A DNA stretch of 64,000 nt, taken from assembly GCF_037076465.1 (NCBI RefSeq), contig NZ_AP028908.1, positions 992,001-1,056,000 on the forward strand, given 5' to 3'. The translations under genes and the position numbers were made by a program. The notes under the pieces were generated by a model. The model was not told where the DNA came from, ran no database searches, and saw only the letters and a list, made by a program, of their open reading frames with translations. Positions within the stretch are counted from its first letter, which is position 1. Each line of letters begins with the position of its first letter. Below, one piece after another: positions 46,303 through 58,360 of the stretch. Source of the stretch: Pectobacterium araliae (GTDB taxonomy: Bacteria; Pseudomonadota; Gammaproteobacteria; Enterobacterales; Enterobacteriaceae).

Positions 46303-47097
46303 TTACTGTTCATGCGTGATGATGTTGGGGATGGTGTCATCCTTGCGCAACGTCATTATTTCGCAGCCGTTATCGGTTACCACAATAGTATGCTCGTACT
46401 GTGCCGACAAGCTACGATCTTTGGTTTTTACCGTCCAACCGTCTTTCATCGTACGAATGCGGTAATCACCTGCGTTAAGCATCGGTTCGATCGTAAATGC
46501 CATACCCGCCTGCAACACCACGCCGCCGTCATCTGCATCATAGTGCAGAACCTGTGGTTCTTCATGGAAGCCTTTGCCGATGCCGTGACCGCAGTACTCA
46601 CGTACGACGGAGAAGTTGTTTCCTTCGGCAAACTGCTGGATCGCTTTGCCCAGGGTGCGCAGGCGAATACCAGGCTTAACCATCTTCAGCGCTAGATAGA
46701 GGCTTTCCTGTGTGATGCGGCAGAGACGTTCACCCAGAATGGTCGGTTTACCCGCGATAAACATTTTTGACGTATCGCCGTGAAAGCCGTCTTTGATCAC
46801 GGTGACGTCGATGTTGACGATATCGCCGTCTTTCAGGATGCGCTCTTCGCTAGGGATGCCGTGGCATACCACTTCATTGATGGAAATGCAGACGGATTTC
46901 GGGAAACCGTGGTAGCCCAGGCAAGCGGAAATAGCCTGCTGCTTGTTGGTGATATGATCGTGACAGATTCTGTCTAATTCGGCGGTACTCACGCCAGGTA
47001 CGACGTGGGGTTCGATAATTTCCAGCACTTCGGCAGCTAGACGACCAGCTACGCGCATTTTTTCGATGTCTTCAGGGGTTTTGATTGAAATTGCCAT
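46303..47097 (-). CDS. map: Type I methionine aminopeptidase
   Basis: 264 residues, the E. coli length. It removes the initiator Met from nascent proteins. The five metal ligands sit at the E. coli positions: Asp97, Asp108, His171, Glu204 and Glu235. Divergent from rpsB across a 346-bp gap. Confidence 0.98.
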   Translation of the reverse strand: MAISIKTPEDIEKMRVAGRLAAEVLEIIEPHVVPGVSTAELDRICHDHITNKQQAISACLGYHGFPKSVCISINEVVCHGIPSEERILKDGDIVNIDVTVIKDGFHGDTSKMFIAGKPTILGERLCRITQESLYLALKMVKPGIRLRTLGKAIQQFAEGNNFSVVREYCGHGIGKGFHEEPQVLHYDADDGGVVLQAGMAFTIEPMLNAGDYRIRTMKDGWTVKTKDRSLSAQYEHTIVVTDNGCEIMTLRKDDTIPNIITHEQ

Positions 47098-47224
47098 TGA
47101 TAATTGTCCGCAGGTGCCTGTTAAGCACGAAAATTAAGAGCGATAACTAATAACTTATGTTACCAGCCATGCCGCTGGCTTGCCAAATTATCATTCTGAT
47201 TTGTAGACCGTTGAATAACAAATG

Positions 47225-47254
47225 TTGGTGTCACGGGGGGATTTATGGTATAAA
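47225..47254 (+). promoter_or_regulatory. rpsB-tsf promoter
   Basis: -35 TTGGTG (47225-47230), 18-bp spacer, -10 TATAAA (47249-47254), then a GC-rich discriminator (GCGCGCCG) expected of a stringently controlled ribosomal-protein promoter. The rest of the 346-bp map-rpsB gap upstream of 47225 shows nothing clear beyond the presumed map promoter. Confidence 0.7.
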
Positions 47255-47260
47255 GCGCGC

Positions 47261-48169
<909 letters not shown>

Positions 48170-48218
48170 TAAGTCTGGCTCGTTGAGCCCTTATTAACCA
48201 GGTAGTACTAGTTTGGTT

Positions 48219-48243
48219 AGGGGCCTTTTTATGGCCCCTTTTT
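48219..48243 (+). terminator. Attenuating terminator between rpsB and tsf
   Basis: Stem AGGGGCC (48219-48225) and GGCCCCT (48233-48239), seven-base loop, T run to 48243. In E. coli rpsB-tsf readthrough supplies tsf, so this is probably partial. Confidence 0.8.
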
Positions 48244-48303
48244 CACTTTTAAAGCTGTTTGGTTGTGACGACCGGGCAGGACAAATCTTCCGAGGATTTT
48301 AGA

Positions 48304-49155
48304 ATGGCTGAAATTACCGCATCCCTGGTAAAAGAGCTGCGTGAGCGTACCGCTGCAGGCATGATGGAATGTAAGAAAGCGCTGGTTGAAGCTAACGGCG
48401 ACATCGAGCTGGCAATCGAAAACATGCGTAAATCTGGCGCGATCAAAGCAGCGAAGAAAGCAGGCAACGTTGCTGCTGATGGCGTGATTAAAACTAAGAT
48501 CGACGGTCACTACGCTGTGATTCTGGAAGTTAACTGCCAGACTGATTTCGTTGCTAAAGATGGTGGTTTCCTGGCATTTGCTGACAAAGTACTGGATGCT
48601 GCGGTTGCAGGCAAAATCACTGATGTTGAGGTGCTGAAAGCGCAGTTCGAAGAAGAACGTGTTGCACTGGTTGCCAAAATCGGTGAGAACATCAACATTC
48701 GCCGTGTTTCTGCACTGGAAGGCGACGTTCTGGGTAACTACCAACACGGTGCACGCATCGGTGTTCTGGTTGCCGCTAAAGGCGCTGACGAAGAGCTGGT
48801 TAAACACTTGGCTATGCACATTGCTGCAAGCAAACCTGAATTCGTTAAGCCAGAAGATGTCTCTGCTGAAGTGGTAGATAAAGAATACCAGGTTCAGTTG
48901 GAAATCGCGATGCAGTCCGGCAAACCGAAAGAAATCGCAGAGAAAATGGTTGAAGGCCGTATGAAGAAATTCACCGGCGAAGTTTCTCTGACGGGTCAGC
49001 CTTTCGTTATGGATCCAGCCAAGTCTGTTGGTCAACTGCTGAAAGAGCATAACGCTGACGTGACTAACTTCATCCGTTTCGAAGTGGGTGAAGGTATTGA
49101 GAAAGTTGAGACTGATTTTGCTGCTGAAGTTGCAGCAATGAGTAAGCAGTCTTAA
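48304..49155 (+). CDS. tsf: Elongation factor Ts
   Basis: 283 residues from ATG 48304 (E. coli length). Guanine-nucleotide exchange factor of EF-Tu. N-terminal UBA-like domain [27 protein letters not shown] and the core motif DFVAKD are present. The frame is open upstream to 48259, but that part is leader. Codon use is highly biased. Confidence 0.98.
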   Translation: MAEITASLVKELRERTAAGMMECKKALVEANGDIELAIENMRKSGAIKAAKKAGNVAADGVIKTKIDGHYAVILEVNCQTDFVAKDGGFLAFADKVLDAAVAGKITDVEVLKAQFEEERVALVAKIGENINIRRVSALEGDVLGNYQHGARIGVLVAAKGADEELVKHLAMHIAASKPEFVKPEDVSAEVVDKEYQVQLEIAMQSGKPKEIAEKMVEGRMKKFTGEVSLTGQPFVMDPAKSVGQLLKEHNADVTNFIRFEVGEGIEKVETDFAAEVAAMSKQS

Positions 49156-49167
49156 TAGTAAAATAAA

Positions 49168-49194
49168 GAGCCGCCAGTTGGCGGTTCCTTTTTA
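49168..49194 (+). terminator. Intrinsic terminator after tsf
   Basis: Stem GAGCCGCC (49168-49175) and GGCGGTTC (49180-49187) with one G-T pair, loop AGTT, followed by a T run. Confidence 0.85.
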
Positions 49195-49309
49195 TCCAGC
49201 CCCAATAGTTTTAGTTCGCTTGGTTTCCTGTATTCAGAGAGGAGCCAAGTGGAACAGTGTTGATTTTACAACCCCCCAATACGACGACAGCCTGTAGGAT
49301 AAGAACACC

Positions 49310-50035
49310 ATGGCAACCAACGCAAAACCCGTCTATCAACGAATCCTGCTGAAACTCAGTGGCGAAGCTTTACAGGGAACTGAAGGTTTTGGTATCGATG
49401 CGAGCATTCTGGATCGCATGGCTCAGGAAGTGAAAGAACTGGTTGAGTTAGGCATTCAAGTCGGTGTGGTTATCGGTGGTGGTAACCTGTTTCGTGGCGC
49501 GGGTCTGGCTAAAGCGGGTATGAACCGCGTTGTGGGCGACCACATGGGAATGCTGGCGACCGTCATGAATGGTCTGGCAATGCGTGATGCGTTGCACCGT
49601 GCCTATGTGAACGCTCGCCTGATGTCTGCGATTCCCCTGAATGGCGTCTGTGACAACTACAGCTGGGCGGAAGCGATCAGCTTGCTGCGTAATAATCGCG
49701 TGGTGATTTTCTCTGCGGGAACCGGTAACCCATTCTTTACCACAGATTCCGCAGCTTGCCTGCGCGGTATTGAGATTGAAGCGGATGTCGTATTGAAGGC
49801 GACAAAAGTCGATGGCGTCTATTCTGCCGATCCGGTGCAAGATCCCTCTGCGACAATGTATGAAACGCTAACCTATCAAGATGTGCTAGAACGTGAACTG
49901 AAAGTGATGGATCTTGCTGCGTTCACGCTGGCTCGCGATCATAATTTGCCGATCCGCGTTTTCAACATGAACAAACCCGGCGCATTGCGTCGCGTTGTCA
50001 TGGGTGAAAAAGAAGGGACGCTGATTAGTCAGTAA
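49310..50035 (+). CDS. pyrH: Uridylate kinase
   Basis: 241 residues. Phosphorylates UMP to UDP; hexameric, GTP-activated and UTP-inhibited. Amino-acid-kinase fold with [11 protein letters not shown] (about 13-23), GGGNLFRGA and the late [17 protein letters not shown]. The order tsf-pyrH-frr is universal in enterobacteria. Confidence 0.98.
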   Translation: MATNAKPVYQRILLKLSGEALQGTEGFGIDASILDRMAQEVKELVELGIQVGVVIGGGNLFRGAGLAKAGMNRVVGDHMGMLATVMNGLAMRDALHRAYVNARLMSAIPLNGVCDNYSWAEAISLLRNNRVVIFSAGTGNPFFTTDSAACLRGIEIEADVVLKATKVDGVYSADPVQDPSATMYETLTYQDVLERELKVMDLAAFTLARDHNLPIRVFNMNKPGALRRVVMGEKEGTLISQ

Positions 50036-50170
50036 TAACGGCTAATCCCGATTATAGGGTAATATATTCTCAGTATTGCTCTATACGCCAGCCGCGCGCT
50101 GGTATTAATTATTCACCGGGTCATGTACCGACATGGCCTGCCAGGCAACCAGTTTTCAAGGGTTCACAAC

Positions 50171-50728
50171 GTGACTAATGAAATCAGAAAAGATGCTGAA
50201 ACGCGCATGGACAAATGTGTTGAAGCGTTCAAAAATCAGATCAGCAAAATCCGTACCGGCCGTGCATCGCCTAGCATTCTCGATGGCATCCAGGTTGAAT
50301 ATTATGGCAGCGCAACGCCACTGCGTCAGCTTGCTAACGTTGTCGTAGAAGATTCCCGCACGCTGGCGATTTCAGTATTCGATCGTTCACTGAGCCCCGC
50401 GGTCGAGAAAGCGATCATGGCCTCCGATCTCGGCCTGAATCCGTCTTCTGCGGGGACTGTAATTCGCGTTCCGTTACCACCATTGACAGAAGAACGTCGT
50501 AAAGATCTGATCAAAGTGGTGCGTGGTGAGGCGGAGCAAGGGCGCATTTCTGTACGCAACGTGCGCCGTGATGCTAACGACAAGCTGAAAGCGCAACTGA
50601 AAGACAAAGCGATCAGTGAAGATGAAGAACGTCGTGCTCAGGACGATGTGCAGAAATTGACTGACAACTTCATCAAGAAAGTGGACGTCGCACTGGCAGA
50701 AAAAGAAGCAGAGCTGATGGAGTTCTAA
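50171..50728 (+). CDS. frr: Ribosome recycling factor
   Basis: 185 residues from GTG 50171, the E. coli length and start type; AAGGG lies eight bases upstream. With EF-G it splits post-termination ribosomes. The three-helix stem is visible ([31 protein letters not shown]), and [12 protein letters not shown] is the hinge region. The upstream ATG at 50123 adds 16 residues without homology. Confidence 0.98.
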   Translation: MTNEIRKDAETRMDKCVEAFKNQISKIRTGRASPSILDGIQVEYYGSATPLRQLANVVVEDSRTLAISVFDRSLSPAVEKAIMASDLGLNPSSAGTVIRVPLPPLTEERRKDLIKVVRGEAEQGRISVRNVRRDANDKLKAQLKDKAISEDEERRAQDDVQKLTDNFIKKVDVALAEKEAELMEF

Positions 50729-50867
50729 TCAGCCCGTTGAATATTGCGTCGCAGGAAATTTGTGGGCTTGTCCCCTTTTTCGGCGGCGCTTTATTTTTAT
50801 ATCATGGTAATCGTCTCAGACTCGTGTACCTTCCTGTCATCAAATCCGGTTATTCAGAGCATTTTTA

Positions 50868-52064
50868 ATGAAGCAACTGACAATTCTTGGTTCGACTGGC
50901 TCTATTGGCGTCAGTTCTCTGGCGGTGATTAAAGCCAATCCCGATAAATTTGCCGTACGCGCGCTATCTGCGGGATACAACGTCAAGCTGATGGTAGAAC
51001 AATGTCTCACTTTCCAACCTGCTTATGCCTCAATGGCTGATGAAGCCTCTGCAACGGCTCTGCGCCAACAGTTGGCGGAATACGGTTGCAAAACAGAGGT
51101 ACTTGCTGGAGAGCAGGCTGCGTGTGACCTCGCTGCATTAGAGGGGGTCGATCAGGTCATGGCCGCGATTGTGGGTGCTGCTGGGCTATTGCCGACATTG
51201 GCTGCAATCCATGCGGGGAAACAGGTTTTATTGGCGAATAAAGAATCACTCGTCACCTGCGGACGCCTCTTTATGGACGCGGTGGCACAAAGTGGCGCGC
51301 AGCTTTTACCGATTGATAGTGAACATAATGCGATTTTTCAGAGTTTGCCTGAGCAAATTCAACGCCAATTAGGTTACGCTTCATTATCGCAGCATGGGGT
51401 CGAACGTATTATTTTGACCGGTTCCGGCGGTCCATTTCGTGAAACACCCGTGTCGGCGTTGGCGGATATGACGCCGGATCAGGCGTGTGCGCACCCAAAC
51501 TGGTCAATGGGGCGCAAAATTTCGGTTGATTCTGCCACGATGATGAACAAGGGGCTGGAGTATATCGAAGCGCGCTGGTTGTTTAATGCTTCTGCCGAAC
51601 AGATGGAAGTGATTATTCATCCACAATCGGTCATTCATTCTATGGTGCGTTACCGTGATGGCAGCGTTCTGGCGCAACTGGGTTCGCCTGATATGCGTAC
51701 GCCGATTGCCCATGCAATGGCGTATCCTGAACGTGTGACGTCGGGCGTAAAATCGTTAGATTTTTGCCAAATTGGTGCGCTGACATTTTTAGCGCCGGAC
51801 TATGCGCGCTATCCTTGTTTACAGCTGGCGATTGATGCCTGTCATCATGGTCAGTCGGCTACCACGACATTGAATGCTGCCAATGAAATTGCGGTAGCGG
51901 CATTTTTGCAGTCGCAGATACGCTTTACGGATATCGCGGTGGTAAATCGGCATGTTATTGAACAACTTACATTGCCAGAGCCCGAAAGTGTTGATGATGT
52001 TCTGTTCATCGACAACTGGGCGAGACAGGTTGCAACACAGACTCTGACACAGTACGCGCGATAG
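50868..52064 (+). CDS. dxr: 1-deoxy-D-xylulose 5-phosphate reductoisomerase
   Basis: 398 residues (E. coli 398). Converts DXP to MEP with NADPH in isoprenoid synthesis. N-terminal NADPH motif [13 protein letters not shown] (5-17), then LLANKESLV, the metal-binding DSEHNAIFQ region and the flexible [16 protein letters not shown]-type segments. It feeds UppS, encoded next, with precursor. Confidence 0.98.
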   Translation: MKQLTILGSTGSIGVSSLAVIKANPDKFAVRALSAGYNVKLMVEQCLTFQPAYASMADEASATALRQQLAEYGCKTEVLAGEQAACDLAALEGVDQVMAAIVGAAGLLPTLAAIHAGKQVLLANKESLVTCGRLFMDAVAQSGAQLLPIDSEHNAIFQSLPEQIQRQLGYASLSQHGVERIILTGSGGPFRETPVSALADMTPDQACAHPNWSMGRKISVDSATMMNKGLEYIEARWLFNASAEQMEVIIHPQSVIHSMVRYRDGSVLAQLGSPDMRTPIAHAMAYPERVTSGVKSLDFCQIGALTFLAPDYARYPCLQLAIDACHHGQSATTTLNAANEIAVAAFLQSQIRFTDIAVVNRHVIEQLTLPEPESVDDVLFIDNWARQVATQTLTQYAR

Positions 52065-52087
52065 CCCAGATAGACCTGTGGCACGAT

Positions 52088-52116
52088 TTGTTCATGTGCG
52101 GTTGAGGTGGTATAGT
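52088..52116 (+). promoter_or_regulatory. Strong predicted promoter downstream of dxr
   Basis: -35 TTGTTC (52088-52093), 17-bp spacer, -10 TATAGT (52111-52116). Transcription would begin near 52124, about 75 bp before an intrinsic terminator. Confidence 0.7.
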
Positions 52117-52123
52117 CTGCGCC

Positions 52124-52197
52124 ACTCAATGGTTGGTTATGCGAAATGCGTTTAATCGACTGTGACGCTAAGCCGTGATCGTTCACGGCTTTTTTTG
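52124..52197 (+). ncRNA. Candidate small RNA or attenuated leader upstream of uppS
   Basis: The interval from the predicted start to the end of the T run is about 74 nt. It ends in a hairpin AGCCGTGA (52171-52178)/TCACGGCT (52183-52190) and seven T, a textbook Rho-independent terminator. It contains only tiny frames (for example eight codons from ATG 52129), so coding is unlikely. It could be a short sRNA or a leader limiting uppS-cdsA transcription. No known family was recognised. Confidence 0.45.
52171..52197 (+). terminator. Intrinsic terminator between dxr and uppS
   Basis: 8-bp perfect stem AGCCGTGA/TCACGGCT, loop of four, T run 52190-52196. Downstream genes would need readthrough or a promoter after 52197. 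Confidence 0.85.
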
Positions 52198-52263
52198 CGC
52201 TAACGGGGTCTGATGTTACGGAAGGACTGTTGTATTTCTTGCTTGAGGAAATAAGTACGCGTT

Positions 52264-53025
52264 ATGCCGTCCGATAATCAAAAAAATACTCACGATCTAC
52301 CCCCCGCCGGACCACGGCATGTTGCCATTATCATGGATGGCAATGGTCGCTGGGCGAAAAGCCGGGGAAAAATGCGAATTTTTGGCCACCAGGCTGGTGT
52401 CAAGGCTGTACGGCGTTCCGTCAGTTTCGCTGTGAGCCAAGGGCTTGACGCACTGACACTTTATGCATTTAGCAGTGAAAACTGGAACCGCCCCGCGCAG
52501 GAAGTTTCCGCACTCATGGAGTTGTTTGTTCGGGCGCTGGACAGCGAAGTGAAAAGCCTGCACAAACACAATGTTCGCCTGCGGGTGATTGGCGATATCG
52601 GCCGCTTCAGCCCGCGTTTACAAGAGCGAATCCGTCGTTCAGAGACGATGACAGAAAAGAATCAGGGGCTCACACTCAATATTGCCGCGAATTATGGCGG
52701 CCGTTGGGATATTATTCAGGGAGTACGGCAACTTGCAGAGCAGGTGCAGGAAGGTAGTCTTCGCCCTGATAGCATTAATGAAGCGTCATTATGTCAGTAC
52801 ATCTGTCTGAATGATCTGGCTCCGGTTGATTTGGTGATCAGAACCGGTGGAGAACACCGCATCAGTAATTTTCTTCTGTGGCAAATTGCTTATGCTGAAC
52901 TTTACTTTACTGATGTCCTCTGGCCTGATTTCGATGAACAAGTCTTTGAAGGTGCGCTGAATGCTTTTGCACAACGCGAGCGCCGCTTCGGGGGAACAAC
53001 ACCTATCGATGCTGATGCATCCTAG
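52264..53025 (+). CDS. uppS: Undecaprenyl diphosphate synthase (cis-prenyltransferase)
   Basis: 253 residues. Extends farnesyl diphosphate with eight isopentenyl units to the C55 lipid carrier of peptidoglycan, O-antigen and other glycans. Catalytic Asp25 is in IIMDGNGRWAKSRG; AFSSENWNRP and DLVIRTGGEHRISNFLLWQIAYAEL are the other conserved motifs. cdsA starts 9 bp after its stop. Confidence 0.97.
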   Translation: MPSDNQKNTHDLPPAGPRHVAIIMDGNGRWAKSRGKMRIFGHQAGVKAVRRSVSFAVSQGLDALTLYAFSSENWNRPAQEVSALMELFVRALDSEVKSLHKHNVRLRVIGDIGRFSPRLQERIRRSETMTEKNQGLTLNIAANYGGRWDIIQGVRQLAEQVQEGSLRPDSINEASLCQYICLNDLAPVDLVIRTGGEHRISNFLLWQIAYAELYFTDVLWPDFDEQVFEGALNAFAQRERRFGGTTPIDADAS

Positions 53026-53034
53026 GGGGAACTT

Positions 53035-53871
53035 TTGCTGAAGTATCGCCTGATTACTGCTTTTATTTTGATCCCGATTGTTATTGCTGCACTGTTCTTG
53101 CTGCCGCCTCTGGGGTTCACACTTGTTACGCTGGCCGTTTGTATGCTGGCGGCATGGGAATGGGGTCAGTTGGCGGGTTTTGTCTCTTATGGCCAACGCC
53201 TGTGGCTCGCGATCCTGTGTGGTTTCTTGCTGGCGCTGATGCTGTTATCGCTTCCGGCCTACCATTATTCCGTCCATATTCCGCAAATCAGTATCGCGCT
53301 CTGGTCATCATTGGTGTGGTGGGGCGTTGCGCTGTTTTTGGTTCTGTTCTATCCAGCTTCTGCCTCATTCTGGCGTCATTCGCGCACATTGCGGATCGTG
53401 TTTGGCATCATGACGATCGTGCCGTTTTTCTGGGGCATGATCGCGATCCATAAGTATATTGGTCCTTGGTGGCTGCTGTACGTCATGCTGCTGGTGTGGG
53501 GAGCAGACAGCGGTGCTTACATGTTCGGCAAACTGTTTGGTAAGCGTAAGCTCGCGCCAAAAGTCTCGCCGGGCAAAACCTGGGAAGGCTTTCTCGGTGG
53601 TTTGGCAACCTCTGCGCTAATCTCTATGCTGTTTAGCCTGTATGCGCCATTAACGGTAGCACCAGCGACGTTGTTGATTTGTTCTATCGCCGCTGCGCTG
53701 GCTTCGGTGTTGGGTGATTTGACGGAAAGTATGTTCAAACGCGAGGCGGGCATCAAAGACAGTAGCCATTTGATTCCGGGGCACGGTGGCGTGCTCGATC
53801 GTATCGACAGCCTGACAGCTGCGGTTCCTGTGTTCTCTTGCCTGATGCTGCTGCTGTTTAAAGTAGCTTAG
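53035..53871 (+). CDS. cdsA: Phosphatidate cytidylyltransferase
   Basis: 278-residue inner-membrane protein with about eight helices, making CDP-diacylglycerol. Starts at TTG 53035 (GGGGGA upstream; homology to E. coli begins MLKYRL). The C-terminal CDS signature LGDLTESMFKREAGIKDSS...PGHGGVLDRIDS is complete. E. coli CdsA carries a few more residues in the loop after GMIAIHKY. Confidence 0.97.
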   Translation: MLKYRLITAFILIPIVIAALFLLPPLGFTLVTLAVCMLAAWEWGQLAGFVSYGQRLWLAILCGFLLALMLLSLPAYHYSVHIPQISIALWSSLVWWGVALFLVLFYPASASFWRHSRTLRIVFGIMTIVPFFWGMIAIHKYIGPWWLLYVMLLVWGADSGAYMFGKLFGKRKLAPKVSPGKTWEGFLGGLATSALISMLFSLYAPLTVAPATLLICSIAAALASVLGDLTESMFKREAGIKDSSHLIPGHGGVLDRIDSLTAAVPVFSCLMLLLFKVA

Positions 53872-53892
53872 AATAAAGCGGTAGAGCTATTT

Positions 53893-55248
53893 ATGTTGAG
53901 TTTTTTCTGGAATCTTGCCGCGTTTATCATTGCACTGGGTGTGCTGGTCACCGTCCATGAATTTGGGCATTTCTGGGTGGCGCGCCGCTGTGGTGTGAAG
54001 GTAGAGCGCTTCTCCGTCGGTTTCGGTCGCGCACTATGGCGTCGTCGCGATCGCACGGGTACAGAATTCGTGATTGCGCTGATCCCGCTTGGTGGCTACG
54101 TCAAGATGCTGGATGAGCGTGTCGACACGGTTGCGCCAGAATTCCGTCACCAATCTTTTAACAGTAAAACGGTCTGGCAGCGTGCGGCTATCGTCAGTGC
54201 GGGTCCGATTGCCAATTTCCTGTTTGCCATTGTGGCGTACTGGCTGGTGTTCATTCTCGGTGTGCCGGGTGTGCGTCCGGTAGTCGGTGAAATACAGCCC
54301 AATTCCATCGCCGCGCAAGCGGAAATGTCGGCAGGAATGGAACTAAAGTCCGTTGATGGTATCGAAACGCCTGATTGGGATACTGCGCGTTTAGCGATGA
54401 TCGGTAAAATCGGTGACAGCAATGTCGTGATTGGAACCGCACCTTTAGGTTCTGACCGTGTCGTCCAGAAAACCCTGGATTTACGTGAGTGGCAGTTTGA
54501 GCCTGATAAGCAAGACCCAGCGGCCTCGCTCGGGATTATCCCGCGCGGTCCGCAAATCGAACCGGTACTGAATCAGGTGCAGGCTGGGTCTGCGGCGGAA
54601 AAAGCAGGTTTGCAAGTCAGAGATAGGATCGTTAAAGTCGACGGGCAAGTTTTAGCGCATTGGCGTGATTTCGTCATCGCCGTGCGTGATAACCCCGGAC
54701 AATCTATCTCACTGGAGGTGGAACGAAATGGCGCAATAGTGCCGTTAACGTTAACGCCAGACAGCAAATCTGTGGGAAATGGCAAAGTTGAAGGGTTGGC
54801 CGGTGTTATGCCAAGCGTGACGCCGCTGCCCGAAGAATACAGGACTGTGCGCCAGTATGGGCCGTTTAGCGCTGTCTATCAGGCAACAGATAAAACCTGG
54901 CAACTGATGAAGTTGACCGTCAGTATGTTAGGCAAACTGGTTATGGGTGATGTTAAGCTGAACAACCTGAGTGGTCCCATTTCGATTGCTCAGGGTGCAG
55001 GAATGTCAGCAGATTATGGATTGATTTATTACCTGATGTTTTTGGCCTTAATTAGCGTCAATTTAGGGATCATCAATCTGTTTCCTCTGCCGGTATTGGA
55101 TGGTGGACACCTGCTCTTTCTTGCGGTTGAAAAGCTGAAGGGTAGGCCGGTTTCTGAGCGTGTGCAGGACATTAGCTATCGTATTGGCACAGTATTGCTG
55201 ATGTTGTTAATGGGACTCGCACTTTTCAATGATTTCTCTCGTCTCTAG
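53893..55248 (+). CDS. rseP: Site-2 protease RseP
   Basis: 451-residue inner-membrane zinc protease that cuts RseA after DegS to release sigma-E, and clears signal-peptide remnants. HEFGH is at 22-26, and [15 protein letters not shown] near the C-terminus gives the third zinc ligand. Two periplasmic PDZ domains lie between (about 115-300). The operon partner bamA makes a main client of the sigma-E response. Confidence 0.98.
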   Translation: MLSFFWNLAAFIIALGVLVTVHEFGHFWVARRCGVKVERFSVGFGRALWRRRDRTGTEFVIALIPLGGYVKMLDERVDTVAPEFRHQSFNSKTVWQRAAIVSAGPIANFLFAIVAYWLVFILGVPGVRPVVGEIQPNSIAAQAEMSAGMELKSVDGIETPDWDTARLAMIGKIGDSNVVIGTAPLGSDRVVQKTLDLREWQFEPDKQDPAASLGIIPRGPQIEPVLNQVQAGSAAEKAGLQVRDRIVKVDGQVLAHWRDFVIAVRDNPGQSISLEVERNGAIVPLTLTPDSKSVGNGKVEGLAGVMPSVTPLPEEYRTVRQYGPFSAVYQATDKTWQLMKLTVSMLGKLVMGDVKLNNLSGPISIAQGAGMSADYGLIYYLMFLALISVNLGIINLFPLPVLDGGHLLFLAVEKLKGRPVSERVQDISYRIGTVLLMLLMGLALFNDFSRL

Positions 55249-55283
55249 GCGCGGGATTAGGTTAGGAAAAACGCATAACAACG

Positions 55284-57716
55284 ATGGCGATCAAAAAGTT
55301 GCTCATAGCGTCGCTGCTGTTTAGCAGCGCAACCGTATACGGTGCAGACGGGTTCGTAGTGAAGGACATTCATTTCGAGGGCCTGCAAAGGGTTGCCGTC
55401 GGGGCGGCACTACTTAGTATGCCAGTCCGCGTTGGTGATACCATCGGTGACGATGATATCGGTAACACCATCCGTGCCTTGTTTGCGACCGGAAATTTTG
55501 AAGATGTTCGCGTCCTGCGCGATGGCGAAACGCTGATTGTGCAGGTGAAAGAGCGTCCGACAATCGCTAGCGTCACGTTTTCCGGCAATAAGTCAGTCAA
55601 AGACGACATGCTGAAAGAAAACCTGGAAGCTTCGGGCGTTCGCGTTGGTGAAGCGTTAGACCGCACCGCGCTCACCAGCATCGAAAAAGGACTGGAAGAT
55701 TTCTACTACAGCGTGGGTAAGTACAGTGCGTCGGTGAAAGCCGTTGTCACGCCACTGCCGCGTAACCGCGTAGACCTGAAGCTGGTCTTCACTGAAGGTG
55801 TGTCTGCCCAAATCCAACAGATTAATATTGTCGGTAACAAAGCGTTCAGTTCTGACGAATTGATCTCTCGTTTCCAACTGCGTGATGAAGTGCCGTGGTG
55901 GAACGTGGTCGGTGACCGTAAATACCAGAAACAAAAACTGTCTGGCGATCTCGAAACCCTACGGAGTTTCTATCTGGATCGCGGCTATGCACGTTTCAAC
56001 ATCGATTCCACTCAGGTGAGTTTGACGCCAGATAAAAAAGGTATCTATATCACCGTTAATATGACGGAAGGCGATCAGTACAAACTGTCTGGTGTCGCGG
56101 TGAAAGGTAATCTGGCTGGTCACTCTGCGGAAATCGAAGGGCTGACGAAAATCGAACCAGGTGAACTCTACAACGGGACGAAAGTAACCCGCATGGAAGA
56201 GGACATCAAGAAGCTGCTGGGTCGTTATGGTTATGCCTATCCGCGTGTGGTAACGCAGCCTGAAATTAATGACGCAGACAAGACGGTGAGATTAAACATC
56301 AACGTTGATGCGGGTAACCGTTTCTATGTGCGTCATGTGCGCTTTGACGGTAACGACACGTCTAAAGATTCTGTTCTGCGCCGTGAAATGCGCCAGATGG
56401 AAGGTGCCTGGTTAGGTAACGATCTGGTTGAGCAGGGCAAAGAGCGTCTAAACCGACTGGGATATTTTGAAAGCGTTGATGTAGAAACACAGCGCGTTCC
56501 TGGCGTGGCCGATCAGGTTGATGTGACGTATAAAGTCAAAGAGCGTAATACGGGTACATTTAACTTTGGTGTCGGTTTCGGTACGGAAAGCGGCGTGAGC
56601 TTCCAGGCGGGGGTTCAGCAGGACAACTGGCTGGGAACGGGTAACTCTGTGGGGATCAGCGGGACTAAAAACGACTACCAGACATATGTCGAGCTGTCGC
56701 TGACTGACCCATATTTTACCGTCGATGGTGTGAGTCTCGGCGGGCGTATCTTCTATAACAAATTTGAAGCGTCTGACGCCGATCTGTCTGACTACACCAA
56801 CGTGAGTTATGGCCTTGGTAGCACCTTGGGCTTCCCGATTAACGAGAATAACTCACTGCGCGTCGGTTTGGATTATGTGCATAACGATCTGTCGGATATG
56901 AGACCGCAGGTAGCGATGTGGCGTTATCTGGATTCCGTGGGGGTTAATCCAGAGGTTGTTGCTGGTACTAACAACAAATCTAGTGCTGATTTCAAAGCGA
57001 ACGATTTCTTCCTGAATACTGGATGGTCGTATAACAATCTGGATCGTGGTTACTTCCCAACCAAAGGAACGCGTGCGTCTGCGAATGCCAAGATTGCTGT
57101 GCCAGGTTCGGACAACGAATACTACAAACTGACGTTTGACTCCACCAGTTATTATCCGCTGACCGACAGCGGTAAATGGGTGGTAATGGGCCGTACGCGT
57201 GCAGGTTTTGCTGATGGCATCGGGAGCAAAGAAGTGCCGTTTTACGACAACTTCTACGCCGGTGGGTCGAGCACGGTGCGTGGCTTCCAGTCGAATACGA
57301 TTGGGCCTAAAGCGGCGTATTACAACTGTGCTGTGGGGGCAGCGTCGTATTCCGGTTGTCCGATTGATAAAACCAATCTGGATGATGCAGTGGGCGGTAA
57401 CGCGATGGCGGTGCTGAGTGCAGAGCTGATCGTGCCGACGCCGTTTATCAGCGATAAATACGCAAGCTCCGTCCGGACTTCTTTCTTTGTGGACGGCGGT
57501 ACGGTATGGGATACCAACTGGAAAAATACACAGGAAACGATTGACGCAGGCGTGCCGGATTACAGCAAGGCGAGCAACTTCCGTGTTTCCAGCGGTATCG
57601 CGTTGCAATGGATGTCTCCGCTTGGGCCATTGGTCTTCTCCTATGCCCAGCCGGTTAAAAAGTACGATGGAGACAAGTCGGAACAATTCCAGTTTAACAT
57701 TGGCAAAACCTGGTAG
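55284..57716 (+). CDS. bamA: Outer membrane protein assembly factor BamA
   Basis: 810 residues. Signal peptide [20 protein letters not shown], five POTRA domains (about 21-420), then the 16-strand Omp85 barrel. The barrel has the VRGF motif ([12 protein letters not shown]) and ends NIGKTW with the aromatic C-terminal residue. Essential core of the BAM complex that inserts outer-membrane proteins. The chaperone gene skp follows. The 313-codon frame on the opposite strand (56853-57794) is a shadow. Confidence 0.98.
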   Translation: MAIKKLLIASLLFSSATVYGADGFVVKDIHFEGLQRVAVGAALLSMPVRVGDTIGDDDIGNTIRALFATGNFEDVRVLRDGETLIVQVKERPTIASVTFSGNKSVKDDMLKENLEASGVRVGEALDRTALTSIEKGLEDFYYSVGKYSASVKAVVTPLPRNRVDLKLVFTEGVSAQIQQINIVGNKAFSSDELISRFQLRDEVPWWNVVGDRKYQKQKLSGDLETLRSFYLDRGYARFNIDSTQVSLTPDKKGIYITVNMTEGDQYKLSGVAVKGNLAGHSAEIEGLTKIEPGELYNGTKVTRMEEDIKKLLGRYGYAYPRVVTQPEINDADKTVRLNINVDAGNRFYVRHVRFDGNDTSKDSVLRREMRQMEGAWLGNDLVEQGKERLNRLGYFESVDVETQRVPGVADQVDVTYKVKERNTGTFNFGVGFGTESGVSFQAGVQQDNWLGTGNSVGISGTKNDYQTYVELSLTDPYFTVDGVSLGGRIFYNKFEASDADLSDYTNVSYGLGSTLGFPINENNSLRVGLDYVHNDLSDMRPQVAMWRYLDSVGVNPEVVAGTNNKSSADFKANDFFLNTGWSYNNLDRGYFPTKGTRASANAKIAVPGSDNEYYKLTFDSTSYYPLTDSGKWVVMGRTRAGFADGIGSKEVPFYDNFYAGGSSTVRGFQSNTIGPKAAYYNCAVGAASYSGCPIDKTNLDDAVGGNAMAVLSAELIVPTPFISDKYASSVRTSFFVDGGTVWDTNWKNTQETIDAGVPDYSKASNFRVSSGIALQWMSPLGPLVFSYAQPVKKYDGDKSEQFQFNIGKTW

Positions 57717-57859
57717 TGTGACGTCAATAGGTCGTATGCAGGGAATGTCGCATCGTTGTTCATGAGTATGAATGGTTGAACATAAACCGTTCACGCCATG
57801 GCGCGATGCCCATCATTAAAGTGTCAAGACACAAATTAGGTTAGGTTGAGGAGTTTATA

Positions 57860-58357
57860 GTGAAAAAGTGGTTATGTGCCGCAGGCCTCGGTTTAGCATT
57901 GGCTGCTTCAGCCAGCGTTCAGGCTGCTGATAAGATTGCCGTTGTTAACGTTTCCAGCATCTTCCAACAATTGCCGCAGCGTGAAACCGTTGGCAAACAG
58001 CTGGAAAACGAGTTCAAAGGCCGTGCTTCTGAACTGCAATCGATGGAAAACGACTTACAGACCAAGATGCAGAAGTTGCAGCGTGATGGCTCTACCATGA
58101 AAGCGAGCGATCGCAGCAAAATGGAAAAAGACGTCATGGCACAGCGCGAGCAGTTCTCTACCAAAGCGCAGGCTTTTGAGCAGGACAACCGTCGTCGTCA
58201 GACTGAGGAACGCAACAAAATCCTGAGCCGTATTCAGGATGCGGTGAAAGCCGTTGCAACCAAAGAAGGTTATGATGTTGTGATTGACGCTAACGCGGTT
58301 GCGTATGTCGCCAATGCGAAAGACATTACTGCTGACGTGCTGAAACAGGTTAAATAA
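57860..58357 (+). CDS. skp: Periplasmic chaperone Skp
   Basis: 165 residues. Signal peptide [22 protein letters not shown], then a small beta body and long Lys/Gln/Glu-rich helical tentacles (about 45-130). The trimer holds unfolded outer-membrane proteins for BAM. GAGGAG precedes the ATG. lpxD starts 3 bp after the stop. Confidence 0.97.
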   Translation: MKKWLCAAGLGLALAASASVQAADKIAVVNVSSIFQQLPQRETVGKQLENEFKGRASELQSMENDLQTKMQKLQRDGSTMKASDRSKMEKDVMAQREQFSTKAQAFEQDNRRRQTEERNKILSRIQDAVKAVATKEGYDVVIDANAVAYVANAKDITADVLKQVK

Positions 58358-58360
58358 ACC

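Noticed and set aside
56853..57794. 313-codon open frame antisense to the bamA barrel
   Set aside because: Shadow of bamA; Arg/His/Ile-rich composition typical of antisense frames.
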